DNA of 64,000 nucleotides from contig JAXMAR010000017.1 in assembly GCA_046350295.1 (NCBI GenBank), positions 1-64,000 of the forward strand. The letters run 5' to 3'. The position numbers were made by a program, and so were the translations under genes. The notes beneath the pieces are model-generated. The model was not told where the DNA came from. It did no database searches and saw only the letters and a list, made by a program, of their open reading frames with translations. The DNA is from JAXMAR01 sp046350295. GTDB lineage: Bacteria > Planctomycetota > Planctomycetia > Gemmatales > Gemmataceae. Within the stretch, counting starts at the first letter, position 1; every line of letters starts with the position of its first letter. Of this stretch, positions 45,001-54,272 are shown piece by piece.

Positions 45001-47705
45001 AGCGTCGTGTGCCAGGGGCCGATCTCGGCGAGGAACTTGTTGAGTTCGTGGTGGATGGAGGGGATGTGGGCGGCGAAGCTGCGCGGGTCGGCGCTCGGCT
45101 TGCGCCAGTCCATGGGGTCGCCGGAGAAGCCGATGCCGTCGGCGCCGCGCATGAACATCTGGAGGGTCGTCGGGATGATCTGGCCGCCGGAGCCGTCGTC
45201 GTTCCAGAGCTCGGGATGGCCCCAGGCGCGTTTGCCGGGGCGCTTGTAGAAGTCGACGTGGTGCGGCGTGACCTGCGGCGGCTGGATCTGCTCCGCCTGG
45301 TAGTGGAGGTCGATCTCATCGGCGTTCTCGAAGATACACGGCGGATGGGCGCCGACGGCGCGGTACGGAGCGGTCATGACGCTCAGGAGCTTTCGCGTGT
45401 AGATGAGGTCTTTGCTTGGGGCGTCGGGGCCGGCCGCTTTCTTCGAAAGCGGGCTAAACTTTTCGAGCGTTTTGCGGAACTCTTTCTCCGCGTTGACGGC
45501 GTGGCTGAACATGATGTCCGTCACCTCGTCGAGAACGGGATCCCACGCCCCGGTCTCGTTCGCCTTCTTCAGCGCCGCCAGATACTGCTTCTTCTTCTCC
45601 GGCGTCGGGGCCGCTTCCGCGCCGAGCTTGCCGAGCCACCAGTTGGCGGCCCAGCTCCAGCCGGTGAAGGCGGGGTAATCGGCCAGCTCCTGGCAGACGG
45701 TGGTGATGGCTTTCGCGAAATCCTCGGGCTTGCGGGCGTCGAAGCCCGTGCCGACCGGCAGCCCGGCGTCCATGTAGAGGAGGATGGCGCGCTGCTCCAT
45801 GCCGTAGGCGCCGTAGCCCGCGATGGTGCGCTTGATGTTGTTTTCGAAGAGCGCCTTTTCCGGGACGGGGGAGAGCGGATCGGTCTTGAGGCGGTCGATG
45901 GGGCCAAGCGTCAGCTTCTGGGCGACGATGCTGACGGAGGGGCCGTGGCCGAGGCGGTCGACGAACATGTTGACGCCGAGATATCGGGCACGGGCCAGGT
46001 GGGCGTCGATCTTCTCGGGGAGATCGAAGAGCGTGCCGGTGGGGAAGCTCGTGTTATAGTCGCCGTGCTGGACGATGCTGAATTTTGCGTCCGGCGGCGC
46101 CTCCGGGTGCTCGAGAGGGCGGCTGCCCCATTTCCGCTTCTTGAAGGATCCGGGACCAATCTCGATTATCTGCTGGGCGACAGTGAATCTCGGCGCCTCG
46201 ACGTCGATGGCGAACTGGCCTTCTAACGAGCCGAGGGCGTCTTTCGAGATAACGAAGGACGCAGCGCCCTCCTTGAGGTCTATGTCCTGCTCAAAGCGAA
46301 TGGTTGGATCCTTCTTGAAGCCTTTCGCTGGCACGAACCGGGGGGTTTTCTTGGTCTCTTTCAGGAACACCTTTACGCGCGCGGGAAGATCCGTCGCCTC
46401 CTTAACGCGCACCCTGACGTGAACGGGGATGCTTTCGCCGCGGCCGAAGTAGTAGCGGTTGAGCGGCGTGAAGAGCGAGACGCAGCCTTTGGCGTCCGGT
46501 TGGCGGATCTCGACAACGCTCTCGACCATGTATTCGGAAGCGGCGCCGGAGACGTCAGGGCAGATGCGCAGGTGGTAGAGGCCGCCGGCGTCCTTGGGGA
46601 TGGACAGTTCGAGGTCGCTGGTTGTGGCGTCCGGTCCAGCGCCTTTCTTCGAAAGGCGGCTAAACGAGGAGAAGTCGACGCTGCCGAGCGGGCGCAGCCA
46701 GGCGCGCCATTGCGGGTCGGCCTTGTGGGCGCCGGGGTCGAAATCGAAGCTTGAGGTCAAGATTGGCGCCGGCGGTCCAGATGTCGCTTGGGAAGACGAC
46801 CGTCAACTGCTCGACGTCCGCGTTGACGACACGCTTCAGCTTGCCCGTCTTGCGGTCATAGACCTGGAACAACTCGACGCCATGCGGCCGACGGATTACC
46901 ACGTCGTCGCCCCAGAGACGGAAATCAGAGATGCGGCCTTTGCGCGGCCCGAGGTCAAGCTTGAAGGAGCCGGCCGGCTTACCTTCGGCGTCGAAGACTC
47001 GCACCGTGTCAGCCGCGGTGGCGACCACGTAAAGCCGGCCCTCGTCATCGACGTCGAAGCCACCCGCCCAGCCGTCCCACGGATTGCCCAGCGGCCCGGC
47101 CTTGATGGACCAGGCGAGCTTGCCGTCGAAGCCGAGGGCAGAGATGTCGCCGGAGGGCGCCAGATGTAGAAGCGGCTGCCGGCTTCCCAGACGCGGAAGT
47201 GGGCGAGCTTGCGCGTCAGGTCGTCGCCGAGGCCGGCGAGCGAATAGGTGGTCACCAGTTGATCGGGGACGCCGACGCGGACGATGCGGTTGCGGTTCTG
47301 GTCGAGCGCGTAGAAGTCCTTCTCGCCCGCCTGAATGTCACAGGGCGCTTGCCATTCGACCTTGTCGTTGACGAGGAAGTCGCTGACCTTGCCGAACTCG
47401 TTGAAGTCGGCGCCGACCATGTGGACGCTGTGATCGAAATGGGCGTTGGCGGTGGCGATGGTCCCTTCCTTGTTGGCGGCGGCGCCCATCAGCGCGTAGG
47501 TCACCTTCGCGCCGCGCTTGCCGGAGCCGTCCCGGTCGATGCGGAGGACGTAGTCGCTGGAGAAGAGGTAGACCTTGCCGTCGCGGCCGATCGTGAGCTG
47601 GCATTTCTCGATGTTGAAGGCCGGATGCTCGCGCGAGATGACCTGCTTGAGCTCGACGGCGGGGGCGGCGCTGGCGAAAGCGAAAAGGAGAAGGAGTGAA
47701 CGCAT
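42036..47705 (-). CDS. giant secreted multidomain protein (propellers, glycosidase-like core), two frameshifts
   Basis: About 1,890 codons, read as three ORFs (46896-47705, 46660-47028, 42036-46760) that join at shifts near 47165 and 46745. Signal peptide RSLLLLFAFASAAPA. Order: an NHL/SMP-30-like propeller (GRDGKVYLFSSDYVLRIDRD, DVDDEGRLYVVATAADTVRV); MG2-like sandwich (GESIPVHVRVRVKEATDLPA); a glycosidase-like barrel (VDFYKRPGKRAWGHPELWND, FMRGADGIGFSGDPMDW); a GATase-like fold (FKAVLVVGQRVELDPPLATA); a PQQ-like propeller (VSALASATGKSLWSHTLEGT, LALAPDGKTLAVAQGNELRY); and two C-terminal lectin-like domains. Catalytic residues cannot be assigned. Two copies of a palindromic repeat are translated within it (about residues 355 and 755). 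Last gene of an operon: 4 bases after the DUF1501 stop. Confidence 0.75.
45420..45459. repeat. GTTTAGCC palindromic repeat translated in giant gene, copy 4
   Basis: GCGTCGGGGCC, then CCGCTTTCTTCGAAAGCGG and GCTAAAC. Read on the minus strand it encodes FSPLSKKAAGPDAPS. Matches the copy at 46626-46665 in 33 or so of 40 positions. Confidence 0.7.
46626..46665. repeat. GTTTAGCC palindromic repeat translated in giant gene, copy 3
   Basis: GGCGTCCGGTCCA, stem GCCTTTCTTCGAAAGGC, then GGCTAAAC. It encodes FSRLSKKGAGPDATT. The outer words CGTCCG and GGCTAAAC are those of the intergenic copies at 9638 and 22360. Confidence 0.7.
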
Positions 47706-47709
47706 GGTT

Positions 47710-49119
47710 TTAGCCGAACAGGTCCAGGGGGCGGCCGGAGCAGAGGCGGTGGGTACGGCCTTCCGCGTCGTTGAGGATCGTCTGGGGGTCGATGCCGAGG
47801 GCGCGGAAAACGGTGGCGGCGAGGTCGGCGGGCGTGGCCGGGTGGTCGCGCGGGTAAGCGCCCTGGGCGTCGGAGGCGCCGTAAACGCGTCCGCCGCCGA
47901 CGCCGCCGCCGGCGAGGAGCACGCTGAAGCAGTTGGACCAGTGGTCGCGGCCGCCCGGGCCGCCGGAGTTCTGAAAGGTGCGGCCGATCTGCGGGGCGCG
48001 GCCGAACTCCGTCACCAGGAGGACCAGAGTCCGTTCGAGGAGGCCGCGTTCGGCGAGATCGGCCAGGAGGGCGGAGAGGGCACGATCGGTGGGCGGGATG
48101 AGGTTGCGTCTCAAGCGCTGGAAGCCGTTGCTGTGCGTGTCCCAGTTGGCGCCGCCGCCGACGTTGGGCCAGTGGACGTTGACGAAACGGACGCCGGCTT
48201 CGACGAGCCGCCGCGCCAGCAGCATGCTCTGCCCGAACGTGGCGCGGCCATAGCGATCACGCAGCGCCGGGGATTCGGCGGCGAGGTCGAAAGCCGACCG
48301 GCTGCGGTCGCTGGTGAGGAGATCGAAGGCTCGCTCGTAGTAGGGGCCGACGGCGCGGTCGACGAGGGGGGGCAGGGGATCAGGGCGCGAGGTTTCGAGG
48401 CGCTGGAGGAGCCCGCGGCGTCCGGCGAGTCGGGCGGGGCCGACCTCGGAGGGGAGACTCAGAGCGGGGACGGAAAAGCCGGCGGCGCTGGGATCGCTGC
48501 GCAGGCAGAAGGCCTCGTAGCGATGGCCGAGCCAGCCGGCGAACTGGCCGGGGGTGAGGAAGACGTTCTCGATGAGGACATCGGGGACCATGACGTAAGC
48601 AGGGACGGTGGCGGCGGTGGGGCGTAGCCGGGCGGCGGCGGCGCCGAGAGACGGATGGTCCGTGGGTCGCGGCGGGGCGAGGACGGCGGCCTCCCCTTCA
48701 GGCTCGACGCCGGTGAGAAGGTAATAGCAGGCGGGGCTGTGGTTGCCGAGCCGGCCGTCGAAGCCGATGCTGCGGAGGATGGCGAGCTGGTGGGCTTGCC
48801 GCGCCAGCAGGGGCCACTGATCGCTGAAGAGCATTCCAGGAGCGGAGGTCCGCATGGCGCTGAACTCGCCGCGGATCTCGACCGGCTGGCCTGGCTTGGG
48901 ATCGAAGGTATCGAGATGGCTCATCCCGCCGTTGAGGAAGATGAGGATGCAAGCGTCGGCCCGGCTCGGCGTGGCGGCGCCGGCGCGCAGCTCTTCCAGT
49001 CGGCCGAGGAAAAGGCTGGCCGCCGCGAGAGACGTCTGGCCGAGGAAGCGACGACGCGACATCGGCGTGGAGCGCAAACGGACGTCAGCGTTCGTGGCTC
49101 GATTTGCCGCGGCGTTCAT
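47710..49119 (-). CDS. DUF1501 protein with Tat signal
   Basis: A 469-residue protein of the DUF1501 family, an alkaline-phosphatase/sulfatase-like fold found in large numbers in planctomycetes and of unknown activity. Twin-arginine signal MSRRRFLGQTSLAAASLFLG at residues 20-39. Family features: ACILIFLNGGMSHLDTFDPK, RSIGFDGRLGNHSPACYYLL, VRFVNVHWPNVGGGANWDTH, RTLVLLVTEFGRAPQIG, GGRDHWSNCFSVLLAGGGV, and GATPADLAATVFRALGIDP-like end (TPADLAATVFRALGIDPQTI). The start ATG overlaps the stop of the SGNH gene (ATGA, 49116-49119), and the next gene follows after 4 bases, so the three are co-translated. Confidence 0.92.
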   Translation of the reverse strand: MNAAANRATNADVRLRSTPMSRRRFLGQTSLAAASLFLGRLEELRAGAATPSRADACILIFLNGGMSHLDTFDPKPGQPVEIRGEFSAMRTSAPGMLFSDQWPLLARQAHQLAILRSIGFDGRLGNHSPACYYLLTGVEPEGEAAVLAPPRPTDHPSLGAAAARLRPTAATVPAYVMVPDVLIENVFLTPGQFAGWLGHRYEAFCLRSDPSAAGFSVPALSLPSEVGPARLAGRRGLLQRLETSRPDPLPPLVDRAVGPYYERAFDLLTSDRSRSAFDLAAESPALRDRYGRATFGQSMLLARRLVEAGVRFVNVHWPNVGGGANWDTHSNGFQRLRRNLIPPTDRALSALLADLAERGLLERTLVLLVTEFGRAPQIGRTFQNSGGPGGRDHWSNCFSVLLAGGGVGGGRVYGASDAQGAYPRDHPATPADLAATVFRALGIDPQTILNDAEGRTHRLCSGRPLDLFG

Positions 49120-49787
49120 TTGCTTGCCTCGCGGCCCAGCGCCTTTTCAATGGCGGCCGCGACCTGCTCGGCGAGCGCCTCCGAGCCCTTGGCCGTGAAG
49201 TGGACGTTGGCGGGAAGCTGGATCTCTTTGAGGCGCGGGGCGGCGAAGGCGTAGAGATCGTCGACGGCCACCATGTTGTCCTTCATCACCCGGGCCGCCG
49301 CTTCGTTGTAGCGGAGCACGTCGTCGTTCTTGCGCGGCGGGCTGACCTTGGCGTCGGGCACGGGGGTGGTGCTGGCCCAGATGAGCCTGGCGCCGGTCTT
49401 CTTCAGGCGGGTCACCAGCGTGCGCAGGTTCTTCTCGTAGTCGTCGAGCGCGACCTGGTGCTTGCCATCCTTGTCCATCCTGAGGTCGTGCAGGCCCCAG
49501 TTGAAATGGATGACGTCCCATTTGCCGGCGCCGAGCCAGGCGTCGAGGTTCTTGAGGCCGTTGGTGGTGGGACCGCCGTTGGTCGGGATGCGGTGGAGGT
49601 TGGCCTTGCCGCCGAGGAGCTTGCGGGTCGGGACGGTGTAGCCGATGGAGATGGAGTCGCCGATCAACAGGACGCGCGGCAGCTTGGGGTCGTCCTTGAC
49701 GGGAGCGAAGGCGGGGTCCTTCTTGTCCTGGGCGGAAAGGCTGGAAGCGAAGGCGAGCACCGCCGGCAGCACGGCTCGAAGGTTCAT
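49116..49787 (-). CDS. secreted SGNH/GDSL hydrolase
   Basis: A 223-residue esterase-like enzyme. Signal peptide LRAVLPAVLAFASSLSAQ. The four SGNH blocks are visible: block I RVLLIGDSISIGY (nucleophile Ser), block II Gly in RIPTNGGPTTNGL, block III HFNWGLHDLR in place of the usual GxND, and block V NVHFTAKGSEALAEQ, where the His of DxxH-like NVHF is the base. The Asp of block V is replaced by Asn, and block III has His-Asp instead of Asn-Asp, which is tolerated in acetyl-xylan-esterase-type members. Probable role: removal of acetyl or other ester groups from a polysaccharide. First gene of the operon with the DUF1501 and giant proteins. Confidence 0.88.
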   Translation of the reverse strand: MNLRAVLPAVLAFASSLSAQDKKDPAFAPVKDDPKLPRVLLIGDSISIGYTVPTRKLLGGKANLHRIPTNGGPTTNGLKNLDAWLGAGKWDVIHFNWGLHDLRMDKDGKHQVALDDYEKNLRTLVTRLKKTGARLIWASTTPVPDAKVSPPRKNDDVLRYNEAAARVMKDNMVAVDDLYAFAAPRLKEIQLPANVHFTAKGSEALAEQVAAAIEKALGREASK

Positions 49788-49930
49788 GACGTCTCCTGGA
49801 TCTCGATAAGAATCCGGTCCTCACAGCTTGAAAAGAAGCGACGGGGAAGTCAAGTTTCTTGCGAAACAACTGACATCGCAAGCGAAAGGGCGCGGATGGG
49901 ACAATGAGGATGGAACGGTTGGCGGCGCGT

Positions 49931-49954
49931 GCTACCGGCCTCGGGGCCGGTGGC
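49931..49954. repeat. small GC palindrome
   Basis: GCTACCGGCC-TCGG-GGCCGGTGGC, arms 10 bp with one mismatch, in the 219-base gap between two minus-strand genes. Similar to planctomycete interspersed palindromes; it could also act as a weak terminator. Confidence 0.4.
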
Positions 49955-50006
49955 GCAAAGGGTGTAAACGGCGCGCGGCGCGGTCGACAAACGGGTGAAA
50001 CGGCGG

Positions 50007-50471
50007 TCAATCGAGGCGCTCGTACTGGTTCTGGAAGTGGCGGATGGCTTCGTCGGGGCTCATGTTGAAGACGGCTTTGCCGACGGTGAGCCAGTGGCCG
50101 GCCTGGAAGAAGAACACGGCGGAGGCGGTGCGGAGGTTGTTGACGGCGGGGAGGCCCTCCATGTCGCCGCCGGGGACGGCTTCGAAGGCGATGGTGACGC
50201 CGACGAGGGCGGCGATCTGGCCGGTCTTGCGTTCGCGGACGTAGTGGGTGTCGTTCTGGAACTGGCAGTCTTTCCAGAGGAGGCCGCGCGGCTTGCCGGA
50301 CTGGGAGGCGGCGCGGACGAAGTGGGCCTCGAGGCGTTCGCGCTGGAGGCGGAACATCTCCTTGGCGCGCTCGACCTGCACGACGCCGCCGAAGGTGCGG
50401 AGGCGCCGCAGCAGCCATACAACAAGGACGAGGCCGACGACGCCGCCCGCGATCCAGATCCAGGGATCCAT
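50007..50471 (-). CDS. membrane-anchored hypothetical protein
   Basis: A 154-residue protein with one N-terminal membrane helix (WIWIAGGVVGLVLVVWLLRR), then a soluble domain of alpha-beta character: VERAKEMFRLQRERLEAHFV, RGLLWKDCQFQNDTHYVRER, ALVGVTIAFEAVPGGDMEGL, ASAVFFFQAGHWLTVGKAVF, ending in NMSPDEAIRHFQNQYERL. I do not recognise a family, although the last part looks like planctomycete proteins of the same length. The gene starts only 23 bases from the divergent gene at 50495, so the two share one very short promoter region. Confidence 0.65.
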   Translation of the reverse strand: MDPWIWIAGGVVGLVLVVWLLRRLRTFGGVVQVERAKEMFRLQRERLEAHFVRAASQSGKPRGLLWKDCQFQNDTHYVRERKTGQIAALVGVTIAFEAVPGGDMEGLPAVNNLRTASAVFFFQAGHWLTVGKAVFNMSPDEAIRHFQNQYERLD

Positions 50472-50494
50472 GCGGCTATGATAGCTGATTCACC

Positions 50495-51970
50495 ATGAAA
50501 GCGCGTCTTCTGGAACATGCCGCCGTGCTCTCGGATCGCGACCCAGCGGCCGCGGCGCTGGCGCGGCTGGAGCGGGGCGCGGAGGTTGAGGCCGGTGGGG
50601 TGAGCAAGCATGCAGGCCAGGAATGGCGCGAGGTGGCGCTTGCGGATGGGCGGAAGGGCTTCTTGGCGGCGAGCGCGCCTCTGATTGCGCTGGTGGAGGT
50701 TCGGCTCGATCAGGAGGGGGCGGACGTCTACGCGGAGGCGCGGCGGGACGCGAAGGTCAAAGGCCGACTGGCACGCAACGAGGTGCTGACGGTCCTGGAG
50801 CGTTTCCCCGACTGGTGTTTGATTCGAAGCGCTCGACTCGGCGACGGGTACGTCACGGGCCGGACGCGGGTGCGGCTGCGCGACGCGCCGGAGCTTTCTT
50901 ATGCTCGCTCCTTCTGGACCGGGGCGACCATCATCGGGGCGCTGGCGGCCATCCCGGCCGCGTTCCTGTTCTTTCGCGGCGAGCAGGAGGGGGCCGGCGT
51001 CCTGCTCCTGTGCGCGGCGGTGGCGGGAGGGCTTGCCGGACTCGTGTTCTTCGCGACGCGTCTGTGGCGCGAGCGGGAGTTTGGCGCGCATCTTTCCTGG
51101 GGAGCCGTGACCGGGACCTACGTGCTCGGGGTCGGCTTGCTGCTCTATGGCTGTAGCGCGCTGATGGGAGGGTCGCTGGTTCAGGACGAGGCGCTGACGC
51201 ATCCGGCCGGGCTATCGGCCCTGCTCGCCGTGGCGGTGGGGGCGGCGCTTTTCCTCGGGTATTACGAGCAGCGCCTGCGCCATCACGAGGAGGAGCGGCC
51301 CTGGCTCTGGTCGCAACCGCTCTTGCCCCTCCTGTGCGGCGTCGGCCTGCTGCTGGCCCTGGGGGGTGGCGTTTGGTGGTGGTCGGCCGAGAAGAAGCGG
51401 CCGCTCGCTCTGGAGGCGCGGACGCCGGCGGAGGCGATGACGCTGCGTCAACTCGTCGCCAACGGCTACGCCGCGAACCGGTACGTGTTCCTGAACGAGT
51501 TTCGCTACGCCGATCAGTGGATCGTCGAGACGGTGGAGCACGACCTGCCGTTTGTCAGCGGCTGGGCGATCCTGGTTCCGGGGAAGGGGGACGGCAAGAA
51601 GACACCGGTCTCGGGCGCGGCGGTCGCCGTGGTCGCGACGCGTGAGTTCAAGGACATCAAGAAGGCGCGGGAGCCGGGCGTTCGGCCGCTGGAGCGCTCG
51701 CTGCACACGCTGGACGAGATGACAGGGATGCGCGTGATGGTGATGAATGGCATGCGTGCGCTGCCGAGGCTGACGCGAGAGCGACTCGTCGAACTGGCGC
51801 CGGAGACCGACCTGAAGGCGGTGCTGCTGTTGTCTCCGGACGTCAAACCCATCGACGCCGATGAATGGGAAGACGAGCTTCTGCTGTGGATGTGCCTGAC
51901 CGGCGCCGGGGCAGTGCTGATCCTTGTGGACGTGGCGTGGGCGGCGTTGCTGAGGCGGTCGGCGGCGTGA
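50495..51970 (+). CDS. membrane protein with SH3-like N-terminal domain
   Basis: A 491-residue protein. The first ~130 residues look like two SH3-like small barrels (EWREVALADGRKGFLAASAP, VLERFPDWCLIRSARLGDGY, VTGRTRVRLRD). About seven membrane helices follow (TIIGALAAIPAAFLFF, VLLLCAAVAGGLAGLVFF, YVLGVGLLLYGCSALMGGSL, LSALLAVAVGAALFLGYYEQ, LLCGVGLLLALGGGVWWW). After a soluble loop of ~110 residues (PFVSGWAILVPGKGDGKKTP) there is a final helix (MCLTGAGAVLILVDVAWAAL). No enzyme motif seen. It may sense or bind something outside the cell. Confidence 0.7.
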   Translation: MKARLLEHAAVLSDRDPAAAALARLERGAEVEAGGVSKHAGQEWREVALADGRKGFLAASAPLIALVEVRLDQEGADVYAEARRDAKVKGRLARNEVLTVLERFPDWCLIRSARLGDGYVTGRTRVRLRDAPELSYARSFWTGATIIGALAAIPAAFLFFRGEQEGAGVLLLCAAVAGGLAGLVFFATRLWREREFGAHLSWGAVTGTYVLGVGLLLYGCSALMGGSLVQDEALTHPAGLSALLAVAVGAALFLGYYEQRLRHHEEERPWLWSQPLLPLLCGVGLLLALGGGVWWWSAEKKRPLALEARTPAEAMTLRQLVANGYAANRYVFLNEFRYADQWIVETVEHDLPFVSGWAILVPGKGDGKKTPVSGAAVAVVATREFKDIKKAREPGVRPLERSLHTLDEMTGMRVMVMNGMRALPRLTRERLVELAPETDLKAVLLLSPDVKPIDADEWEDELLLWMCLTGAGAVLILVDVAWAALLRRSAA

Positions 51971-52051
51971 TGCCGTTGCTCCAGGAGAAGGAAAAGCGCC
52001 GTCTCCATTTTGGCGGAGGCCGGCGCGTTTCCTAGCGCGATGCGCGACGCG

Positions 52052-52303
52052 CTAACGGACGTAGGTCTCGTATCCGTAGGACGTGTAGAGCCAGTCGGCG
52101 TAGCCACGCGCCGCAATCAGCGAATCGCAGGCGCGATAGTAAATCCACGGACAGTGGCAGTCGTGGCGGTAGTAAACGCGGTAGCGATAATAGTGCGAAT
52201 GCGTTCGCCCAGTCACGTGCGCCTGCGCGCTCGGCAGGGCCGGAGCGAAAAGGGACACGCCGAGAAGGGAACAGACGACGATCTTTCGAAGCAAACGGGT
52301 CAT
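52052..52303 (-). CDS. small secreted Tyr/His-rich protein
   Basis: An 83-residue exported protein. Signal peptide RKIVVCSLLGVSLFAPALPS, cut after QAH. The mature part is short and very rich in Tyr and His: RTHSHYYRYRVYYRHDCHCP, then WIYYRACDSLIAARGYADWL with two or three Cys. Start at 52303 is chosen for the AGGAGA box and the signal peptide. Function unknown; such compositions occur in surface or metal-binding peptides. The gene lies between convergent and co-oriented neighbours without obvious operon partners. Confidence 0.65.
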   Translation of the reverse strand: MTRLLRKIVVCSLLGVSLFAPALPSAQAHVTGRTHSHYYRYRVYYRHDCHCPWIYYRACDSLIAARGYADWLYTSYGYETYVR

Positions 52304-52460
52304 GGACATCTCCTGAAGGGCTCTTCCCCCGGGCACGCGGCCCGTTGTGGCTCATAGCCTTGGGGGGAGGAGATGTGACAGGAAAAGTCGCGGACAGGCG
52401 CACACCAAACCGCAAGCGGATAGCGCGCCGCCGGATGTGGACATTGGCGGGGAAGGTTGC

Positions 52461-52934
52461 TTATGCGGATGGACTCGGGGCCCACGCGTCGCGCGCCTGG
52501 AGGATGGCGCGGCGGAAGTTCTCGGGCTCGCTCACGCCGGGGAGGACGAGGAGGGGGCGATCGGAGCCGGCGCCGTAGATCTCGAGGTTCCCGGCGCGGA
52601 AGAAGTCGCTGTTGTCATCGCTGACGGTCTTGACGTCGCGGATACGGCCGAGCTCGACCTCGCCGCTGACCTTGGCGCCCCAGCCGCGCAGAATGGCGAC
52701 GCGGCGGTTGGTGAGAAGATAACGGCGGGCGGTGAAGGGCATCACCTTGCTGAAATAGACGCCGGACATCATCAGCCAGGCGAGGGGAGCGAGGAAGATG
52801 GTGTTCGTCAGCGCCCTGCCGAGCCGGGCAATGCCCCCGGAGGCGGCGACGCTGGGCCAGGCTTCCCGAATGCGGACCTCCGCGGTTTGGGGGGGAACGA
52901 TACCGGTGACCGCGTGCTGCTGAATGGCAACCAT
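52461..52934 (-). CDS. PH-domain membrane protein (bPH2-like)
   Basis: A 157-residue protein with one or two hydrophobic segments (TIFLAPLAWLMMSGVYFSKV) and a bacterial pleckstrin-homology fold: RRYLLTNRRVAILRGWGAKV, EVELGRIRDVKTVSDDNS, FFRAGNLEIYGAGSDRPLLV, ending PENFRRAILQARDAWAP. The 'Y-x-LTNRR' motif and the 'I-x-D-V-x-T-V' strand are typical of bPH2. Location is the inner membrane; partners unknown. Alternative start at 52958 adds eight residues; GAAAGAG ahead of 52934 favours the shorter form. Confidence 0.82.
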   Translation of the reverse strand: MVAIQQHAVTGIVPPQTAEVRIREAWPSVAASGGIARLGRALTNTIFLAPLAWLMMSGVYFSKVMPFTARRYLLTNRRVAILRGWGAKVSGEVELGRIRDVKTVSDDNSDFFRAGNLEIYGAGSDRPLLVLPGVSEPENFRRAILQARDAWAPSPSA

Positions 52935-53045
52935 GGCGACTCTTTCGGCCGAAGTCATGAGCGGCTGAAGTCGGAGGACTTCAGGGACACCTGCTGTCCC
53001 GGCTTCACGTCTATTGCTATGAACTGCCGCGGCTTCGCCAACGGC

Positions 53046-54044
53046 TCACTCCAGGCGAAGCAGCGTCTTGCCCGGCCGTCCGGGGCGATCGGCCTCGCGC
53101 ATGGCGTCGGCGAAGCGGTCGAGCGGGAAAGTGGTTCCGGCCGGGCTGGTCAGCACGTTGGCTTGGATGAGGCGCTTCACCTGGCGGAAGAGCCGCAGCA
53201 TCGTGAGGGGACCCTGTCCATGCACCCAGGGACCGAGCCAGAAGCCTTCGACGCTCTTGCCGTGCGTCATGAGCTCGCGCGGTTCGAGCGGGACGGGCTC
53301 GCCGGAGAGCGTGCCGTAGACGACGAGCTTGCCGCCGGGGGCGACGCAGCGGAGGGCGTCGAAGCTGGTTCGGCCGCCGACGCAATCGATGGCGCAATCG
53401 ACGCCGTGGCCGCCGGAATACGCCATCGCGCTCTCCACCATGCTCTCGTCTTCGGTGCAGATGACTTTCCAGGCGCCTCCCGCCTCCAGTTCGTTCGCCT
53501 GGTCGCGGCGGCGCACGACGTTGATGACGCGGAAGCCCTGATGCCGGCTGAGGCGGTCGATCATGCGGCCCAGAGAGCTTCCGGCGGCGGTCTGCAAAAG
53601 GACGCTTCCCGGCCGGAGGCGCAGCACGTGGCGCGTGAGGACCAAGGCGGTGACGGGGTTGACAAAGAAGGAGGCGCCCTGCTCATCGGGGATGGCGTCG
53701 GGCAGCGGGATGACATTGCGCGCCGAGACCACGATCGATTCCTGCCAGGTGCCGCCTTCCCCGGACACGACCGCCACGCGGCGGCCCGGCTTCAGGCCGC
53801 GCAGCCAGGGAAGCATGCCGCCGCCGGAATGCTCCACGACGCCCATGCCTTCGAAGCCGGGCGTGGCGGGAAGCGTCGGTAGCTTGCCGTAGCGGCCGCG
53901 CACCACCATGAGGTCGGAGGGATTGACGGGGGCCAGGCGCATGCGGACCCGGACCTGATTCTTGTGGGGGTCGGCGACCGGAACCGTGGCGACGTGCAGC
54001 ACGTCGGCGGGCTCGCCGAAACGTTCGAAACGAAGGGCGCGCAT
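53046..54044 (-). CDS. zinc-independent MDR oxidoreductase (quinone/enoyl reductase type)
   Basis: A 332-residue medium-chain dehydrogenase/reductase. It begins MRALRFERFGEPADVLHVAT and has RLAPVNPSDLMVVRGRYGKL, PGFEGMGVVEHSGGG, LLQTAAGSSLGRMIDRLSRH (Rossmann part with AxxxxGxx) and DCVGGRTSFDALRC, ending RPGRPGKTLLRLE. The Cys and His ligands of the structural and catalytic zinc are absent, which fits quinone oxidoreductases and trans-2-enoyl-CoA reductases (ETR/MECR type). NADPH would be the cofactor. The ORF runs 58 codons further upstream, but the family start is at 54044. It is divergent to the FixJ-type regulator. Confidence 0.9.
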   Translation of the reverse strand: MRALRFERFGEPADVLHVATVPVADPHKNQVRVRMRLAPVNPSDLMVVRGRYGKLPTLPATPGFEGMGVVEHSGGGMLPWLRGLKPGRRVAVVSGEGGTWQESIVVSARNVIPLPDAIPDEQGASFFVNPVTALVLTRHVLRLRPGSVLLQTAAGSSLGRMIDRLSRHQGFRVINVVRRRDQANELEAGGAWKVICTEDESMVESAMAYSGGHGVDCAIDCVGGRTSFDALRCVAPGGKLVVYGTLSGEPVPLEPRELMTHGKSVEGFWLGPWVHGQGPLTMLRLFRQVKRLIQANVLTSPAGTTFPLDRFADAMREADRPGRPGKTLLRLE

Positions 54045-54272
54045 GGCACTCACGAGCAAGGAGAACGTCGGGTCAGGAATCAGCCTATGAAACGCCTCCG
54101 ATTTGGGAATGCGACGCGGCGGGTCGCTACATGCCGGTACCGCGCGTTTCAGGCGCCCTCCTTTCCTGTATCGGCAAGGGAGCCTAAGGACACCGCCCGA
54201 TTCATCCCGGCACGGCATTCGCTACTATGTGTTCCGTCGCCCTCCCACCCGCCCATTCAACTTTGTCCGAGC

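Noticed and set aside
43680..46226. 848-codon plus-strand ORF in the giant gene region
   Set aside because: Antisense to the giant protein, repetitive Arg/Val/Asp composition, no signal or motif.
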